A stretch of DNA of 64,000 nucleotides from Actinophytocola sp036402745 (GCF_036402745.1 NZ_DASWSJ010000035.1:1-64000); one strand, 5' to 3'. Shown: positions 49,660 through 57,817, numbered from the stretch's first letter. Numbers and translations are program-made. Notes: generated by a model from the sequence alone, not told the origin.

Positions 49660-49911
49660 GTGCGTCCGAAGGCGGACGATCGGGTGCGGCCGGGCCTGCG
49701 CGGTCACGGCATCGGGCACCTGCTTGTCACCGAAGTGATCGACTGGACGCGGGAAAACCGCTGGTCACAGGTGGAGCGACAGGTAGCGGACGGGAACGGC
49801 GCGGCCCGGCGGCCGTTCGTGCGCAAGGGGTTTGAACCGACCGGACAGCGGCAACCCCTGCCCCGTAATCCGGCGGTTGACACAGAGATGTTGGTACGTA
49901 AGGTTTTCTAG
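49660..49911 (+). pseudogene. remnant of a GNAT acetyltransferase
   Basis: An 83-residue frame (GTG 49660) contains only the C-terminal half of a GNAT domain: the acetyl-CoA loop LRGHGIGHLLVTEVIDWTREN and a QVADGNGAARRPFVRKGFEPTG tail with the typical xRKGF strand. The first 60-70 residues of a GNAT are missing, and no upstream frame supplies them. It is probably decayed. A promoter for the next gene is now embedded in its 3' end. Confidence 0.6.
49877..49904 (+). promoter_or_regulatory. SigA-like promoter for the SRPBCC-ligase gene
   Basis: TTGACA (49877-49882), a 16-nt spacer, then TAAGGT (49899-49904). This is the most canonical housekeeping promoter in the window. The start near 49911 would give a leader of about 95 nt. 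Confidence 0.6.
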
Positions 49912-49956
49912 AGTCCACATTTCGGGACTCCGCTCTTGCTCCGAATGGAGCACACT

Positions 49957-49971
49957 GCTAGTAAATCTAGC
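49957..49971. repeat. small palindrome in the leader of the SRPBCC-ligase gene
   Basis: GCTAG-TAAAT-CTAGC is a perfect 5-bp inverted repeat. It contains the rare tetranucleotide CTAG twice and is AT-rich. It could be an operator for a regulator. Confidence 0.35.
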
Positions 49972-50005
49972 TCTGGGCGTTCGCCCGTGCGAACGGAGGA
50001 GCTTC

Positions 50006-52060
50006 GTGTCGACAGACCTCGTCGAAGTGATCGAACTGCTCAACCAACCGCAGGATCGGCTCTGGAGAGTGCTGAACGATCTGGAGGCCTATCCGCGGTT
50101 CGTCCGCGAGATCGCCTGGTCGCACCGTACCGGCCACGCCGAGGCGGCGGTCGGCACGCAGTACGAGGTGCGGTTCAGCGTCGACCAGGGGCCGGTGGCG
50201 TGCCACGACGTCGAGGTGCTGGTGCACCGGTCGCCGGAGCACCTGGTGCTCGTCAGCGACCAATGGCCGGGTGGGCACGTCGCGATCCGGCTCACCGCCG
50301 TCGACCGGCGGAGGACCGAGCTGCACCTGGCGATCTCACTGCCGGAAAACTCGTCGCTGACCGCGTCGTCGTTGCGCAAGCGGGCGCGCCGGGCGATCGG
50401 GCTCGTCGACGACCACCTGGCCGGCCGGGCGACCACGACGTCCCGCGGTGGTCTGGACCAGGCCGCGCAAGGCCAGTCGCAGCTGGCGGTGGCGCGAGTG
50501 CTCACGAAGGCGGGCGTGATCTCGCCGGGCCGGCCGGACCGGGTGGCCAAGCAGCTGAACGCGCTCTCCCGGTGGGGCGCCACGACGGCCGGTGGGTACA
50601 GCGCGGCGGCCGCGCGGGTGCCGCGGGACGACGCGATCGCGGACGAGCTCGGCGCGTTGACGTTCGCCGACGTCGACACGCGGACGAACCGGCTGGCGAA
50701 CGCGTTGGCGGAGTTCGGCGTGCGGCAGGGCCGGCGGGTGGCGTTGATGTGCCGCAACCACGGCACGATCGTGGAGTCGATGATCGCGTGCGGGAAGCTG
50801 GGCGCGTCGGTGTTGTTGCTGAACACGGGCCTGTCGGCGACGCAGGTGACCGATGCCGTGCAGACCCACCGGCCGGTCGCGATGCTGGCGGACGAGGAGT
50901 TCCTCCACCTGATGTACGAGCTGCCGCCGGCGCTGCCGCGGATCGGCACGTGGGGCGGGGCCGAGCCGACCGTCGACGGGCTGATCGAGCAGGGATCCGC
51001 GGAGAAGGTGAAGCCGCCGGCTGTCGCGGGCAAGATCATCGTGTTGACGTCCGGGACCACCAGCAACCCCAAGGGCGCGCGGCGGCGCAACCCGCACGGC
51101 CTGCGCACGGCGGCGGCGGTCCTGTCGCGGATCCCGCTGCGGGCGGGGGAGCGGATGCTCATCGCGGCGCCGCTGTTCCACACGTGGGGGCTCGCGGCGA
51201 TGCAGCTGGGGATGCCGCTGCACGCGAAGCTGGTGCTGCAGCGCAGGTTCGACGCGGAGTCGGCGCTGCGGGCGATCGAGGAGCACCAGGTGACGTCGCT
51301 GTTCGCGGTGCCGGTGATGTTGCAGCGGATCATGGACCTGCCGCGGCAGGTGATCCGGAACTACGACACGTCGTCGCTGCGGGTGGTGGCGAGCAGCGGG
51401 TCGCCGATGTCGGCGGGGTTCGTCACGGCGTTCATGGACGAGTTCGGTGATGTGCTCTACAACCTGTACGGCTCGACCGAGGTGTCGTGGGCGAGCATCG
51501 CCGACCCCGCCGACCTGCGCGCGGCCCCGACGACCGCGGGCCGGTGCCCGATCGGTACCCGGGTGGGGATTCTCGACGCGCGCGGCCGGCCGGTGCCGCC
51601 CGGCGTCGTGGGCCAGATCTGCGTCGGGAACGACATGCTGTTCGAGGGCTACACGGGTGGTGGGAGCAACCGCCTCTACGACGACATGATGGTGACGGGC
51701 GACAGGGGCTACCTGGACGCCGACGGCAGGCTCTTCGTCTCGGGCCGCGACGACGACATGATCATCTCCGGCGGCGAGAACGTGTTCCCGCGGCCGGTGG
51801 AGGAGCTGCTGCTGACGTTGCCCCAGATCCTGGACGCGGCGGTGGTCGGCGTGCCGGACAGGGAGTACGGCCAGCGTTTCGCCGCGTACGTCGCCTTACG
51901 CCACGGCGCCATGCTGAGCGCCGACATGGTCCGCGACTACGTGCACGCGCATCTGCCGCGCTACGCGGTGCCGCGAGACGTGATCTTCATGGACCAGCTA
52001 CCCCGCAACGCGACAGGAAAGGTGGTGCGGCGGATGTTGGCGTCGGAGGGCCTCGCCTGA
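50006..52060 (+). CDS. SRPBCC domain fused to an acyl-CoA synthetase
   Basis: 684 residues from GTG 50006, with GGAGGAG upstream. Residues 1-150 form an SRPBCC/polyketide-cyclase fold (VIELLNQPQDRLWRVLNDLEAYPRFVREIAWS... GTQYEVRFSV). The rest is an AMP-forming ligase: P-loop TSGTTSNPKG near 348-357, HTWGLAAMQLG, YGSTEVSW, the hinge GRDDDMIISGGENVFPRPVEE, and catalytic Lys in NATGKVVRRML. It activates a carboxylate via acyl-AMP to acyl-CoA. The hydrophobic-ligand SRPBCC domain might deliver the substrate. This fusion is unusual. Substrate unknown. Confidence 0.88.
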   Translation: MSTDLVEVIELLNQPQDRLWRVLNDLEAYPRFVREIAWSHRTGHAEAAVGTQYEVRFSVDQGPVACHDVEVLVHRSPEHLVLVSDQWPGGHVAIRLTAVDRRRTELHLAISLPENSSLTASSLRKRARRAIGLVDDHLAGRATTTSRGGLDQAAQGQSQLAVARVLTKAGVISPGRPDRVAKQLNALSRWGATTAGGYSAAAARVPRDDAIADELGALTFADVDTRTNRLANALAEFGVRQGRRVALMCRNHGTIVESMIACGKLGASVLLLNTGLSATQVTDAVQTHRPVAMLADEEFLHLMYELPPALPRIGTWGGAEPTVDGLIEQGSAEKVKPPAVAGKIIVLTSGTTSNPKGARRRNPHGLRTAAAVLSRIPLRAGERMLIAAPLFHTWGLAAMQLGMPLHAKLVLQRRFDAESALRAIEEHQVTSLFAVPVMLQRIMDLPRQVIRNYDTSSLRVVASSGSPMSAGFVTAFMDEFGDVLYNLYGSTEVSWASIADPADLRAAPTTAGRCPIGTRVGILDARGRPVPPGVVGQICVGNDMLFEGYTGGGSNRLYDDMMVTGDRGYLDADGRLFVSGRDDDMIISGGENVFPRPVEELLLTLPQILDAAVVGVPDREYGQRFAAYVALRHGAMLSADMVRDYVHAHLPRYAVPRDVIFMDQLPRNATGKVVRRMLASEGLA

Positions 52061-52162
52061 CCGGCTTGGCCTCCGGCCCCCGGAACCCAGCGTACTGAGC
52101 GCCACCGACGGTTTCGGTGTCCTCGGGCGGACTTGTGGACGACGTGGTGGGAGCGCGGGCCG

Positions 52163-52513
52163 TCAGCCGTGCTGGATCACGCAGAACCGGTTGCCCTCCG
52201 GGTCCGCCAGCACGACGAAGTCCGCGTCGTCGGGGTAGTCCTGCCAGTCCACATGGGACGCGCCAAGGGCCAGCAGGCGCTCGACCTCGCCGGCCTGGTC
52301 CGGCGTGTACAGGTCCAGGTGCACGCGTGGCTTCTCCTGCACCGGGGTCTCGCTCAGCATCAGCGACACGTTCGGCCCGCCGCCGGACGCGGGCGTGAGC
52401 ACGACCCACGTGTCCTCCGGCTCGTCGCGCGGGACGTAGCCCAGCGCCCGGCCCCAGAACTCCATCGCGCGCCGCACGTCCGACGCGCCCATGACGATCG
52501 ACCCGACATGCAT
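52163..52513 (-). CDS. VOC (glyoxalase/bleomycin-resistance) family protein
   Basis: 116 residues from ATG 52513; GACAAT lies 6 nt upstream, suggesting a leaderless mRNA, and the longer frame is rejected. The two beta-alpha-beta-beta-beta modules begin at VGSIVMGASDVRRAMEFWGRALGY and PRVHLDLYTPDQAGEVERLLALGA. The C-terminus ADPEGNRFCVIQ gives the Glu/Gln-type metal or ligand residue. The subgroup is the glyoxalase-like antibiotic-resistance domain, and the ligand is unknown. Confidence 0.85.
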   Translation of the reverse strand: MHVGSIVMGASDVRRAMEFWGRALGYVPRDEPEDTWVVLTPASGGGPNVSLMLSETPVQEKPRVHLDLYTPDQAGEVERLLALGASHVDWQDYPDDADFVVLADPEGNRFCVIQHG

Positions 52514-52601
52514 GACCCGATTGTCCAGTACCCGGGTATGACGCTCAGGATGGCTCCGCGGCCCGACGATCCGCGCCGCCGCCGCGCATAGCGTCCAGGA
52601 C

Positions 52602-52901
52602 ATGACGAACGCACTGCTCACGCGCCTCCGCATCCAGCCACGGCCGGGCCTGTTCAGGGCACTCGTGGCGTGGCCGTTCGCGGTGCTCGCCCTCTACCTC
52701 GTGGCCCGCGGCTGGCTGTACCCGCTCTGGCCGGACACCGTCGGCGCCATCGGGCACCCGTTCACCGCCGACCCCGGCCTCACCGGGGCGTGGGGCGGCC
52801 CGACCCTCGCCGGCGCGTGGTTCGAGCATGCCATGGTCGCGCTCGGCATCCAGGTCGCCTGCCTCGCCGTCATCCGGGCGCTGCACCGGCCCACCGCATA
52901 G
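52602..52901 (+). CDS. small membrane protein before a two-component system
   Basis: 99 residues with about two membrane segments (FRALVAWPFAVLALYLVARGWLYPLW and AWFEHAMVALGIQVACLAVI). TAGCGT lies 7 nt before ATG 52602. I recognise no family. Its stop is part of the promoter of the histidine kinase, so expression of the pair may be linked. Confidence 0.55.
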   Translation: MTNALLTRLRIQPRPGLFRALVAWPFAVLALYLVARGWLYPLWPDTVGAIGHPFTADPGLTGAWGGPTLAGAWFEHAMVALGIQVACLAVIRALHRPTA

Positions 52902-52905
52902 GGTC
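52900..52905 (+). promoter_or_regulatory. -10 element of the histidine kinase gene
   Basis: TAGGGT followed by 6 nt and GTG 52912. The TAG is also the last part of the preceding gene's 3' end. The layout is leaderless. Confidence 0.45.
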
Positions 52906-52911
52906 GCCCCG

Positions 52912-54066
52912 GTGAACAGACGCTGGCTGCGCCGCGGTGCCATCGGGGTCGCCTCCACGGCGATGCTGTCGCTCGGCACGCTCGACCTCGTCCAGCACTA
53001 CCAAACCGGCGCACCGGCCGCGCTCGCCCTCAGCGCCGTCCGCGCGGTCCCGATCCTCATCTACCGGTGGCGCCCGCTCGAGGCGTGGTGGCTCACGCTC
53101 GGCGGGGTCCTCGGCACGACGCTGGTGACCACGCCGGTGTCGTCGGGCGAGCCGTGGCCGTGGGCGGCCAGCAGCGTCGCGGTGCTCGCGCCGATGGCCG
53201 GAGTCGTTGCCGCGCAAGGCAACCGTCGGCAGGCCGTCGCCGCGCTGGGGACCGTCGGCGTGCTGGGCGCGGGGCTGCAGCTCACCTTCCAGCGCGGCGA
53301 CTGGGCGAGCGTCCTGACCGGCGTCGCGCTGTGCGGGGTCGGCGTCGTGGTCGGCGATGTCGTGCACGCGCGCCGCCGGGTGGCCGGCCAGCTCGCAGAG
53401 GAACGCCAGGTCAGCGCGGCCGAGCGGGCCCGCAGGTCGATGGTCGAGGAACGCGCCCGGATCGCCCGCGAGCTGCACGACGTCGTCGCGCACCACATGT
53501 CCATGATCACCGTCCAGGCGGAGACCGCGCGCTACCGCCTGGCCGGCCTGCCGGAGCAGGTGGTCGCGGAGTTCACCGGGATCGCCAAGCTGGCGCGCGG
53601 GTCGCTCGCCGAGCTGCGTGGCCTGCTCACCGCCCTGCGCGACGAGCAGGACGCACCCGTGCTCGCGCCGCAGCCGACGCTCGCGGACGTCGGCGAGCTG
53701 GTCGAGCGGATCACCGCGGCCGGCACGCCGGTCCGGCTCGTCGTCGACGGCGACCTCGCGACACCGCCGAGCGTGGTACAGCTGTCGGCCTACCGGATCG
53801 TGCAGGAGGCGCTGTCGAACGTGGCCCGGCACGCGGGCGGCGCGCGGACCACCGTGTCGCTCTCGGTCCAGGAAAAGCTCACGATCGAGGTGGTCAACGC
53901 CGCACCCGCCCAGCCGGCCGCGCCCATCGAGGAGGGGCACGGGCTGGTCGGGCTTCGCGAGCGCGCCACCCTGCTCGGCGGCACGTTCGAGGTGGACCAG
54001 CCGGACGGCGGCTGGCGTGTCCGGGTGACGCTGCCGATGGGGGAGACGATGAGGGAGACACAGTGA
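52912..54066 (+). CDS. NarL-type sensor histidine kinase
   Basis: 384 residues from GTG 52912. About four to five membrane helices fill residues 1-150 with little extracellular sequence, which suggests sensing in or at the membrane. The HisKA_3 box RARIARELHDVVAHHMSMI has phospho-accepting His189. The HATPase part has LSAYRIVQEALSNVARHAGG and EEGHGLVGLRERATLLGG. The response regulator overlaps by 4 nt. Its signal is unknown; similar kinases sit next to efflux or envelope genes. Confidence 0.92.
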   Translation: MNRRWLRRGAIGVASTAMLSLGTLDLVQHYQTGAPAALALSAVRAVPILIYRWRPLEAWWLTLGGVLGTTLVTTPVSSGEPWPWAASSVAVLAPMAGVVAAQGNRRQAVAALGTVGVLGAGLQLTFQRGDWASVLTGVALCGVGVVVGDVVHARRRVAGQLAEERQVSAAERARRSMVEERARIARELHDVVAHHMSMITVQAETARYRLAGLPEQVVAEFTGIAKLARGSLAELRGLLTALRDEQDAPVLAPQPTLADVGELVERITAAGTPVRLVVDGDLATPPSVVQLSAYRIVQEALSNVARHAGGARTTVSLSVQEKLTIEVVNAAPAQPAAPIEEGHGLVGLRERATLLGGTFEVDQPDGGWRVRVTLPMGETMRETQ

Positions 54067-54722
54067 TCAAGGTCGTGATCGTCGACGACCAGGACATGGT
54101 CCGCGCCGGGTTCGCCGCGCTGCTGGCCGCGCAGGACGGCATCGAGGTCGTCGGCCAGGCCGCCGACGGCGAGGCCGCGCTGACCGTGTGCGCCGCGGCC
54201 GAGCCGGACGTCGTGCTGATGGACGTGCGGATGCCGGTGCTCGACGGCGTCGAGGCCACCGCCCGCCTCCTGCGGACACCGACGCACGCGCGGGTCCTGA
54301 TGCTCACGACGTTCGACGTCGACGACTACGTCTACTCGGCGCTGCGGGCGGGCGCGAGCGGGTTCCTGCTCAAGGACGCCACGCCGGAGGACCTCGTGTC
54401 GGCGGTCCGGGTGGTCGCCGCCGGGGAGGCGCTGCTCGCGCCGACGGTCACGAGCCGGCTGATCGCGCACTTCGCCCGCCAGCCCAGCGCGGTCGGCACG
54501 CCGCCGTCGCTCGACGGGCTCACCCCGCGCGAGCGTGAGGTGCTCGTGCTGATCGCGCGCGGGCTGTCCAACAAGGAGATCGCCGCGCGGCTCGTGGTGG
54601 CCGAGCAGACCGTGAAGACGCACGTCGGCCGGATCCTCGCCAAGCTGGAGCTGCGCGACCGCGCGCAGGCGGTGATGGTGGCCTACGAGTCGGGCCTGGT
54701 GGCGCCGGGCGTCATCGAGTAG
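54063..54722 (+). CDS. NarL/LuxR-family response regulator
   Basis: 219 residues from GTG 54063, overlapping the kinase stop (GTGA). The receiver domain has phospho-Asp54 in VVLMDVRMPVLDG, Asp pair VDDQD at 8-12, Thr in MLTTFD and Lys in FLLKDATPE. The C-terminal LuxR HTH reads LTPREREVLVLIARGLSNKEIAARLVVAEQTVKTHVGRIL. It is the cognate partner of the preceding kinase. Its 3' end overlaps the convergent MarR gene by 11 bp. Confidence 0.95.
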   Translation: MIKVVIVDDQDMVRAGFAALLAAQDGIEVVGQAADGEAALTVCAAAEPDVVLMDVRMPVLDGVEATARLLRTPTHARVLMLTTFDVDDYVYSALRAGASGFLLKDATPEDLVSAVRVVAAGEALLAPTVTSRLIAHFARQPSAVGTPPSLDGLTPREREVLVLIARGLSNKEIAARLVVAEQTVKTHVGRILAKLELRDRAQAVMVAYESGLVAPGVIE

Positions 54723-55146
54723 CGGCGATGACCCGCGAGAGCGCCGCGTGCAGCGACTCCAGCTCGTCGACGGACATGCCGAGCTCCTCGACGACCTTGT
54801 ACGGGATCTTCTCGGCCTCCGCGCGCAGTGCCCGGCCGGCGTCGGTGAGGTCGACCTCGAGCTGGCGCTCGTCGGCCCTGGCACGGCGGCGGGTGACGTA
54901 GCCGAGTGCCTCGAGCCGCTTGAGCATGGGGGAGAGGGTGGCCGGGTCGTGTCGCAGCGTCTCGCCGATGTCACGCACCGAGCGCGGCGACTTCTCCCAC
55001 AGGGCAAGGAGAACGAGGTACTGCGGGTGGGTCAGCCCGTGCGGCTCGAGCAGCGGCCGGTAGATCGCGATGACGCTGCGGGAGGCCACCGACAGCGCGA
55101 AGCAGACCTGCCGGTCGAGAGCGAGCGGGTCGGGCCCGAGGTCCAT
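54712..55146 (-). CDS. MarR-family regulator
   Basis: 144 residues from ATG 55146, with AAGGTG 9 nt upstream. Winged HTH: THPQYLVLLALWEKSPRSVRDIGETLRHDPATLSPMLKRLEALGYVTRRRARADERQLEVDLT. An OhrR-like N-terminus, QVCFALSVASRSVIAIYRPLL, contains a Cys at the position used for peroxide sensing in OhrR proteins, but no ohr gene is adjacent. It is divergent from a DUF5313 gene across repeats that look like operators. Confidence 0.88.
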   Translation of the reverse strand: MDLGPDPLALDRQVCFALSVASRSVIAIYRPLLEPHGLTHPQYLVLLALWEKSPRSVRDIGETLRHDPATLSPMLKRLEALGYVTRRRARADERQLEVDLTDAGRALRAEAEKIPYKVVEELGMSVDELESLHAALSRVIAATR

Positions 55147-55165
55147 GATGCTTGTCACCTTAATA

Positions 55166-55190
55166 GTTAGTGTACTAAGTGTTAGCGTAC
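55166..55190. promoter_or_regulatory. operator-like repeats between MarR and DUF5313 genes
   Basis: Direct repeats GTTAGTGTAC (55166-55175) and GTTAGCGTAC (55181-55190), and an overlapping palindrome TTAGT-GT-ACTAA (55167-55178), lie in a 48-bp, AT-rich divergent gap. They would be natural MarR binding sites covering both promoters. Confidence 0.5.
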
Positions 55191-55194
55191 AGGT

Positions 55195-55575
55195 ATGGCT
55201 GAACGACCGAACCCGATCCAGTGGCTCTGGTACGCCGTGGGCGGCCGGTTGCCGGCCTCGCTGCGCCCGTGGGTCCTGCGCGACGTCTCCGCGCGGACCT
55301 GGGTGTGGCGCCACGTCGCACGGATGAGCGTGCTGGTGCTGCCGCTCGCCGCGGCGTGCCTGCTGTTCCCCGGCCCGCTGGGGCTGCGGCTGGCGATGTC
55401 GCTGCTGCTCGTGATCGTCGGCACCTACTTCTCCCTGTCGTACGTGGAGGAGAGCTGCGACATGCGGGCAGTCAAGCACGGGCACCCGGCAGGCACGGCG
55501 AAGGCGATCCGCGACGCGCGCAACGAGCGCGCCGAGACCGAGGTCCGCGCCCGCTACGAGGCGAACTACCGCTAG
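55195..55575 (+). CDS. DUF5313 membrane protein
   Basis: 126 residues. The N-terminus ERPNPIQWLWYAVGGRLPASLRPWVLRD is the typical DUF5313 signature; two helices (MSVLVLPLAAACLLFP, LRLAMSLLLVIVGTYF) and a charged C-terminal helix follow. The function is unknown, and the family is restricted to actinobacteria. It is probably controlled by the divergent MarR regulator. Its TAG stop shares CTAG with the convergent phosphate transporter stop. Confidence 0.8.
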   Translation: MAERPNPIQWLWYAVGGRLPASLRPWVLRDVSARTWVWRHVARMSVLVLPLAAACLLFPGPLGLRLAMSLLLVIVGTYFSLSYVEESCDMRAVKHGHPAGTAKAIRDARNERAETEVRARYEANYR

Positions 55576-56561
55576 AACAGCGAGACCACGCCGTAGGCGA
55601 TCGCCGCGATCCCCGCGGCCGCGGGGGCGGTCAGGACCCAGCCGAGCGCGATGTCGCCGACCACCGACCAGCGCACGGCCGACTGCCTGCTGGTGGCGCC
55701 GACGCCCATCACCGCCGAGGTCACCACATGCGTCGTCGACACGGGCGCGGCGAACACGAACGCCGTCGTGTACAGCACGGCCGCCGCCGAGATCTCCGCC
55801 GCGAACCCGTGTGCGGGCGTGAGGTGGAAGATCCGCCGGCCGACCGTGCGCATGATCCGCAGGCCGCCGGACCACGTGCCGGCCGCGAGCGCGGTGGCGC
55901 ACAGCAGCATCACCCAGAACGGCACGGTGTAGTCGCTCTGATACCCGGTGACGACGAGCGCCAGCACGATCACACCCATGCTCTTCTGCGCGTCCTGCAG
56001 GCCGTGGCCCAGCGCCAGGCTCGACGCCGACACGATCTGCGCGCGGCGCAGCAGCCGGGCCGCGCGGTGGGCGTTGGCGCGGCGGAACAACCACATGATC
56101 GCGGTCATCACGAGGTAGCCGAGCGCCAGGCCGACGAGTGGGGACAGGACCATCGGGATGGCGACCTTGGTGACCACGCCCATCCACCGCACCTCGGTCG
56201 CCGACGCCAGGGCCGCGCCGACCAGCCCGCCGATCAGCGCGTGCGAGGACGACGAGGGCAGCCCGAAGTGCCAGGTGGTGACGTTCCAGAGGATCGCGCC
56301 GACCACCGCCGCGCCGACCACCGCCAGGCCACCGGTCGAGCGCGGGGTGGCGATCACGCCCTTCGCGACGGTGACCGCCACGCCGGTGCCGGCGAGCGCG
56401 CCGACCAGGTTCATCACGGCCGCCAGGGCGAGCGCGGCCCGCAGCGACAGCGCGCGGGTGGACACCGCGCTGGCGACGGCGTTGGCGGCGTCGTGGAAGC
56501 CGTTGGTGAAGTCGAAGCCCGTGGCCAGCACGATGACGACGACGAGCCCGGCGAGCTCCAC
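55572..56561 (-). CDS. PiT-family inorganic phosphate transporter
   Basis: 329 residues from GTG 56561. About ten helices carry the duplicated PiT signature: FTNGFHDAANAVA near the N-terminus and LGHGLQDAQKSMGVI in the second half. It transports phosphate (as metal-phosphate) with protons. The DUF47 gene ends 3 nt upstream of its start, forming an operon. Low-affinity uptake would complement Pst systems encoded elsewhere. Confidence 0.93.
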   Translation of the reverse strand: MELAGLVVVIVLATGFDFTNGFHDAANAVASAVSTRALSLRAALALAAVMNLVGALAGTGVAVTVAKGVIATPRSTGGLAVVGAAVVGAILWNVTTWHFGLPSSSSHALIGGLVGAALASATEVRWMGVVTKVAIPMVLSPLVGLALGYLVMTAIMWLFRRANAHRAARLLRRAQIVSASSLALGHGLQDAQKSMGVIVLALVVTGYQSDYTVPFWVMLLCATALAAGTWSGGLRIMRTVGRRIFHLTPAHGFAAEISAAAVLYTTAFVFAAPVSTTHVVTSAVMGVGATSRQSAVRWSVVGDIALGWVLTAPAAAGIAAIAYGVVSLF

Positions 56562-56564
56562 GTC

Positions 56565-57185
56565 TCAGGACTCTTTCACCGCGATGCTGTGCACGACGTC
56601 GGCGACGTGCTCGAACGCGTCGGCCGCCGACTCGAGCTGGTCGACGATCTCCTTGAGCTTCATCACGGTCAGCGGGTCGAGCTCGCCGCTGAACAGCCAC
56701 GACAGCAGCCGCCGGTAGACCTGGTCGGCGTCGTTCTCCAGCTCGTTGATCTTGATCCAGTAGCCGGTGAGATCGCGCAGGGTGGCGAGCCGCGGCATGG
56801 CGGCGGCGGTCAGCCGGGCCATCTCGTCGAGCAGCTCGACCTGTGCGTCCACCCCGTCCGGCAGCGCCTCGGGGTTGTAGAGCGCGGCGAGGTCGACGGC
56901 GGCGTCCATGAAGTCGATGACGTCGTCGAGCCGGACCGCGAGGCGGTAGATGTCCTCGCGGTCGAACGGCGTGATGAACGACCGGTCGAGCTGCTCGATG
57001 ATCTCGTGCGTGGCATCGTCGCCGGCGTGTTCCGCGTCGTGCATGCGTCTCGCCAGGTCGGTGCGCTGCTCGAGCGGTGCGGACACGAACTCCCGCAGGA
57101 TGGTGACGGCCGAGACGATGTTCGTGCCGGCCACGCCGAACAGGTCGAAGAACCGTGTCTCGCGGGGCTTGAGACGTATGCGCAT
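56565..57185 (-). CDS. DUF47 (PhoU-like) phosphate transport accessory protein
   Basis: 206 residues from ATG 57185 after GGAGGGGGAG; the extra 5' frame has no support. An all-helical PhoU-like protein: RETRFFDLFGVAGTNIVSAVTILREF, the metal-binding ExxxD segments EHAGDDATHEIIEQL and FDREDIYRLAVRLDDVIDFMD, and LKEIVDQLESAADAFEHVADVV. It commonly pairs with PiT and is thought to gate phosphate uptake. Confidence 0.92.
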   Translation of the reverse strand: MRIRLKPRETRFFDLFGVAGTNIVSAVTILREFVSAPLEQRTDLARRMHDAEHAGDDATHEIIEQLDRSFITPFDREDIYRLAVRLDDVIDFMDAAVDLAALYNPEALPDGVDAQVELLDEMARLTAAAMPRLATLRDLTGYWIKINELENDADQVYRRLLSWLFSGELDPLTVMKLKEIVDQLESAADAFEHVADVVHSIAVKES

Positions 57186-57247
57186 CGGGGCTCCCCCTCC
57201 GTGATCGTCCGGCACAGAGTGGCCGCCCGTCACCCGGTGAAACCTCG

Positions 57248-57577
57248 CTACCGCTCCGCGATGCGTTTGATCGCCGCCAGGCGGGTGTCCCACTGCATCG
57301 CGACGGCCGACATCCAGCGGGCCGTCGCGCCCAGCGGCTCCGGGCGGACGGTGTAGCGCATCTCCCGGCCCTGCTTGTGGCCCTCCACCAGCCCCGCGCG
57401 GTCGAGCACGGCAAGGTGCTTGACGATCGCCTGGCGGGAGACCGGCAGGCGACCGGCCAGCACGGTCGCCGTCGCCTCGCCGTGGGCGGCCAGCCGGTCC
57501 AGCAGTAGGCGGCGGGTCGGGTCGGCGAGGGCGACCAGCACCTCGGTGACCGCGTCGTCGCCGGCCAGTGCGGTCAT
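57248..57577 (-). CDS. ArsR-family regulator
   Basis: 109 residues from ATG 57577. Winged HTH: VTEVLVALADPTRRLLLDRLAAHGEATATVLAGRLPVSRQAIVKHLAVLDRAGLVEGHKQGREMRYTV. No metal-binding Cys or His pair is seen. This subgroup is usually coupled to an SRPBCC/AHSA1 gene. Here it is coupled (ATGA overlap at 57574-57577) to a truncated SRPBCC relic upstream. Confidence 0.85.
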   Translation of the reverse strand: MTALAGDDAVTEVLVALADPTRRLLLDRLAAHGEATATVLAGRLPVSRQAIVKHLAVLDRAGLVEGHKQGREMRYTVRPEPLGATARWMSAVAMQWDTRLAAIKRIAER

Positions 57578-57687
57578 CGCGACGTCACGTACGCGGCCAG
57601 CTCGTCGAACCCGGTCACCGCGGCCCACACCTTCGCCACCGGCGCGTCGATCAGGATCTCTCGCTCGATCTGGTTGGGAACGGTCAT
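57574..57687 (-). pseudogene. truncated SRPBCC/AHSA1 relic
   Basis: A 37-residue frame from ATG 57687, preceded by a GAGGAG-type site (CGAGGAGCCTGG), reads MTVPNQIEREILIDAPVAKVWAAVT then ends TSR-stop. It is clearly the first beta strand and helix of an SRPBCC domain, which should have 140-160 residues. The rest is deleted, and the ArsR gene begins inside its stop. The remnant may now only serve as a leader peptide that starts translation of the ArsR gene. Confidence 0.6.
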
Positions 57688-57805
57688 CGCCAGGCTCCTC
57701 GAAGAAGGGGATGTGCTACCGCAGGGTTGCATATTGGTAGGCAAACCTGCAACCCCGGGGTTGCGAGAAGATGGGTGCCCACAGGGAGTGAACACGGGCA
57801 CGCCG

Positions 57806-57811
57806 TACGCT
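57806..57811 (+). promoter_or_regulatory. -10 element of lnt
   Basis: TACGCT followed by exactly 6 nt and GTG 57818, giving a leaderless arrangement. An in-frame GTG at 57788 would lie upstream of this element. Confidence 0.4.
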
Positions 57812-57817
57812 GACCGG

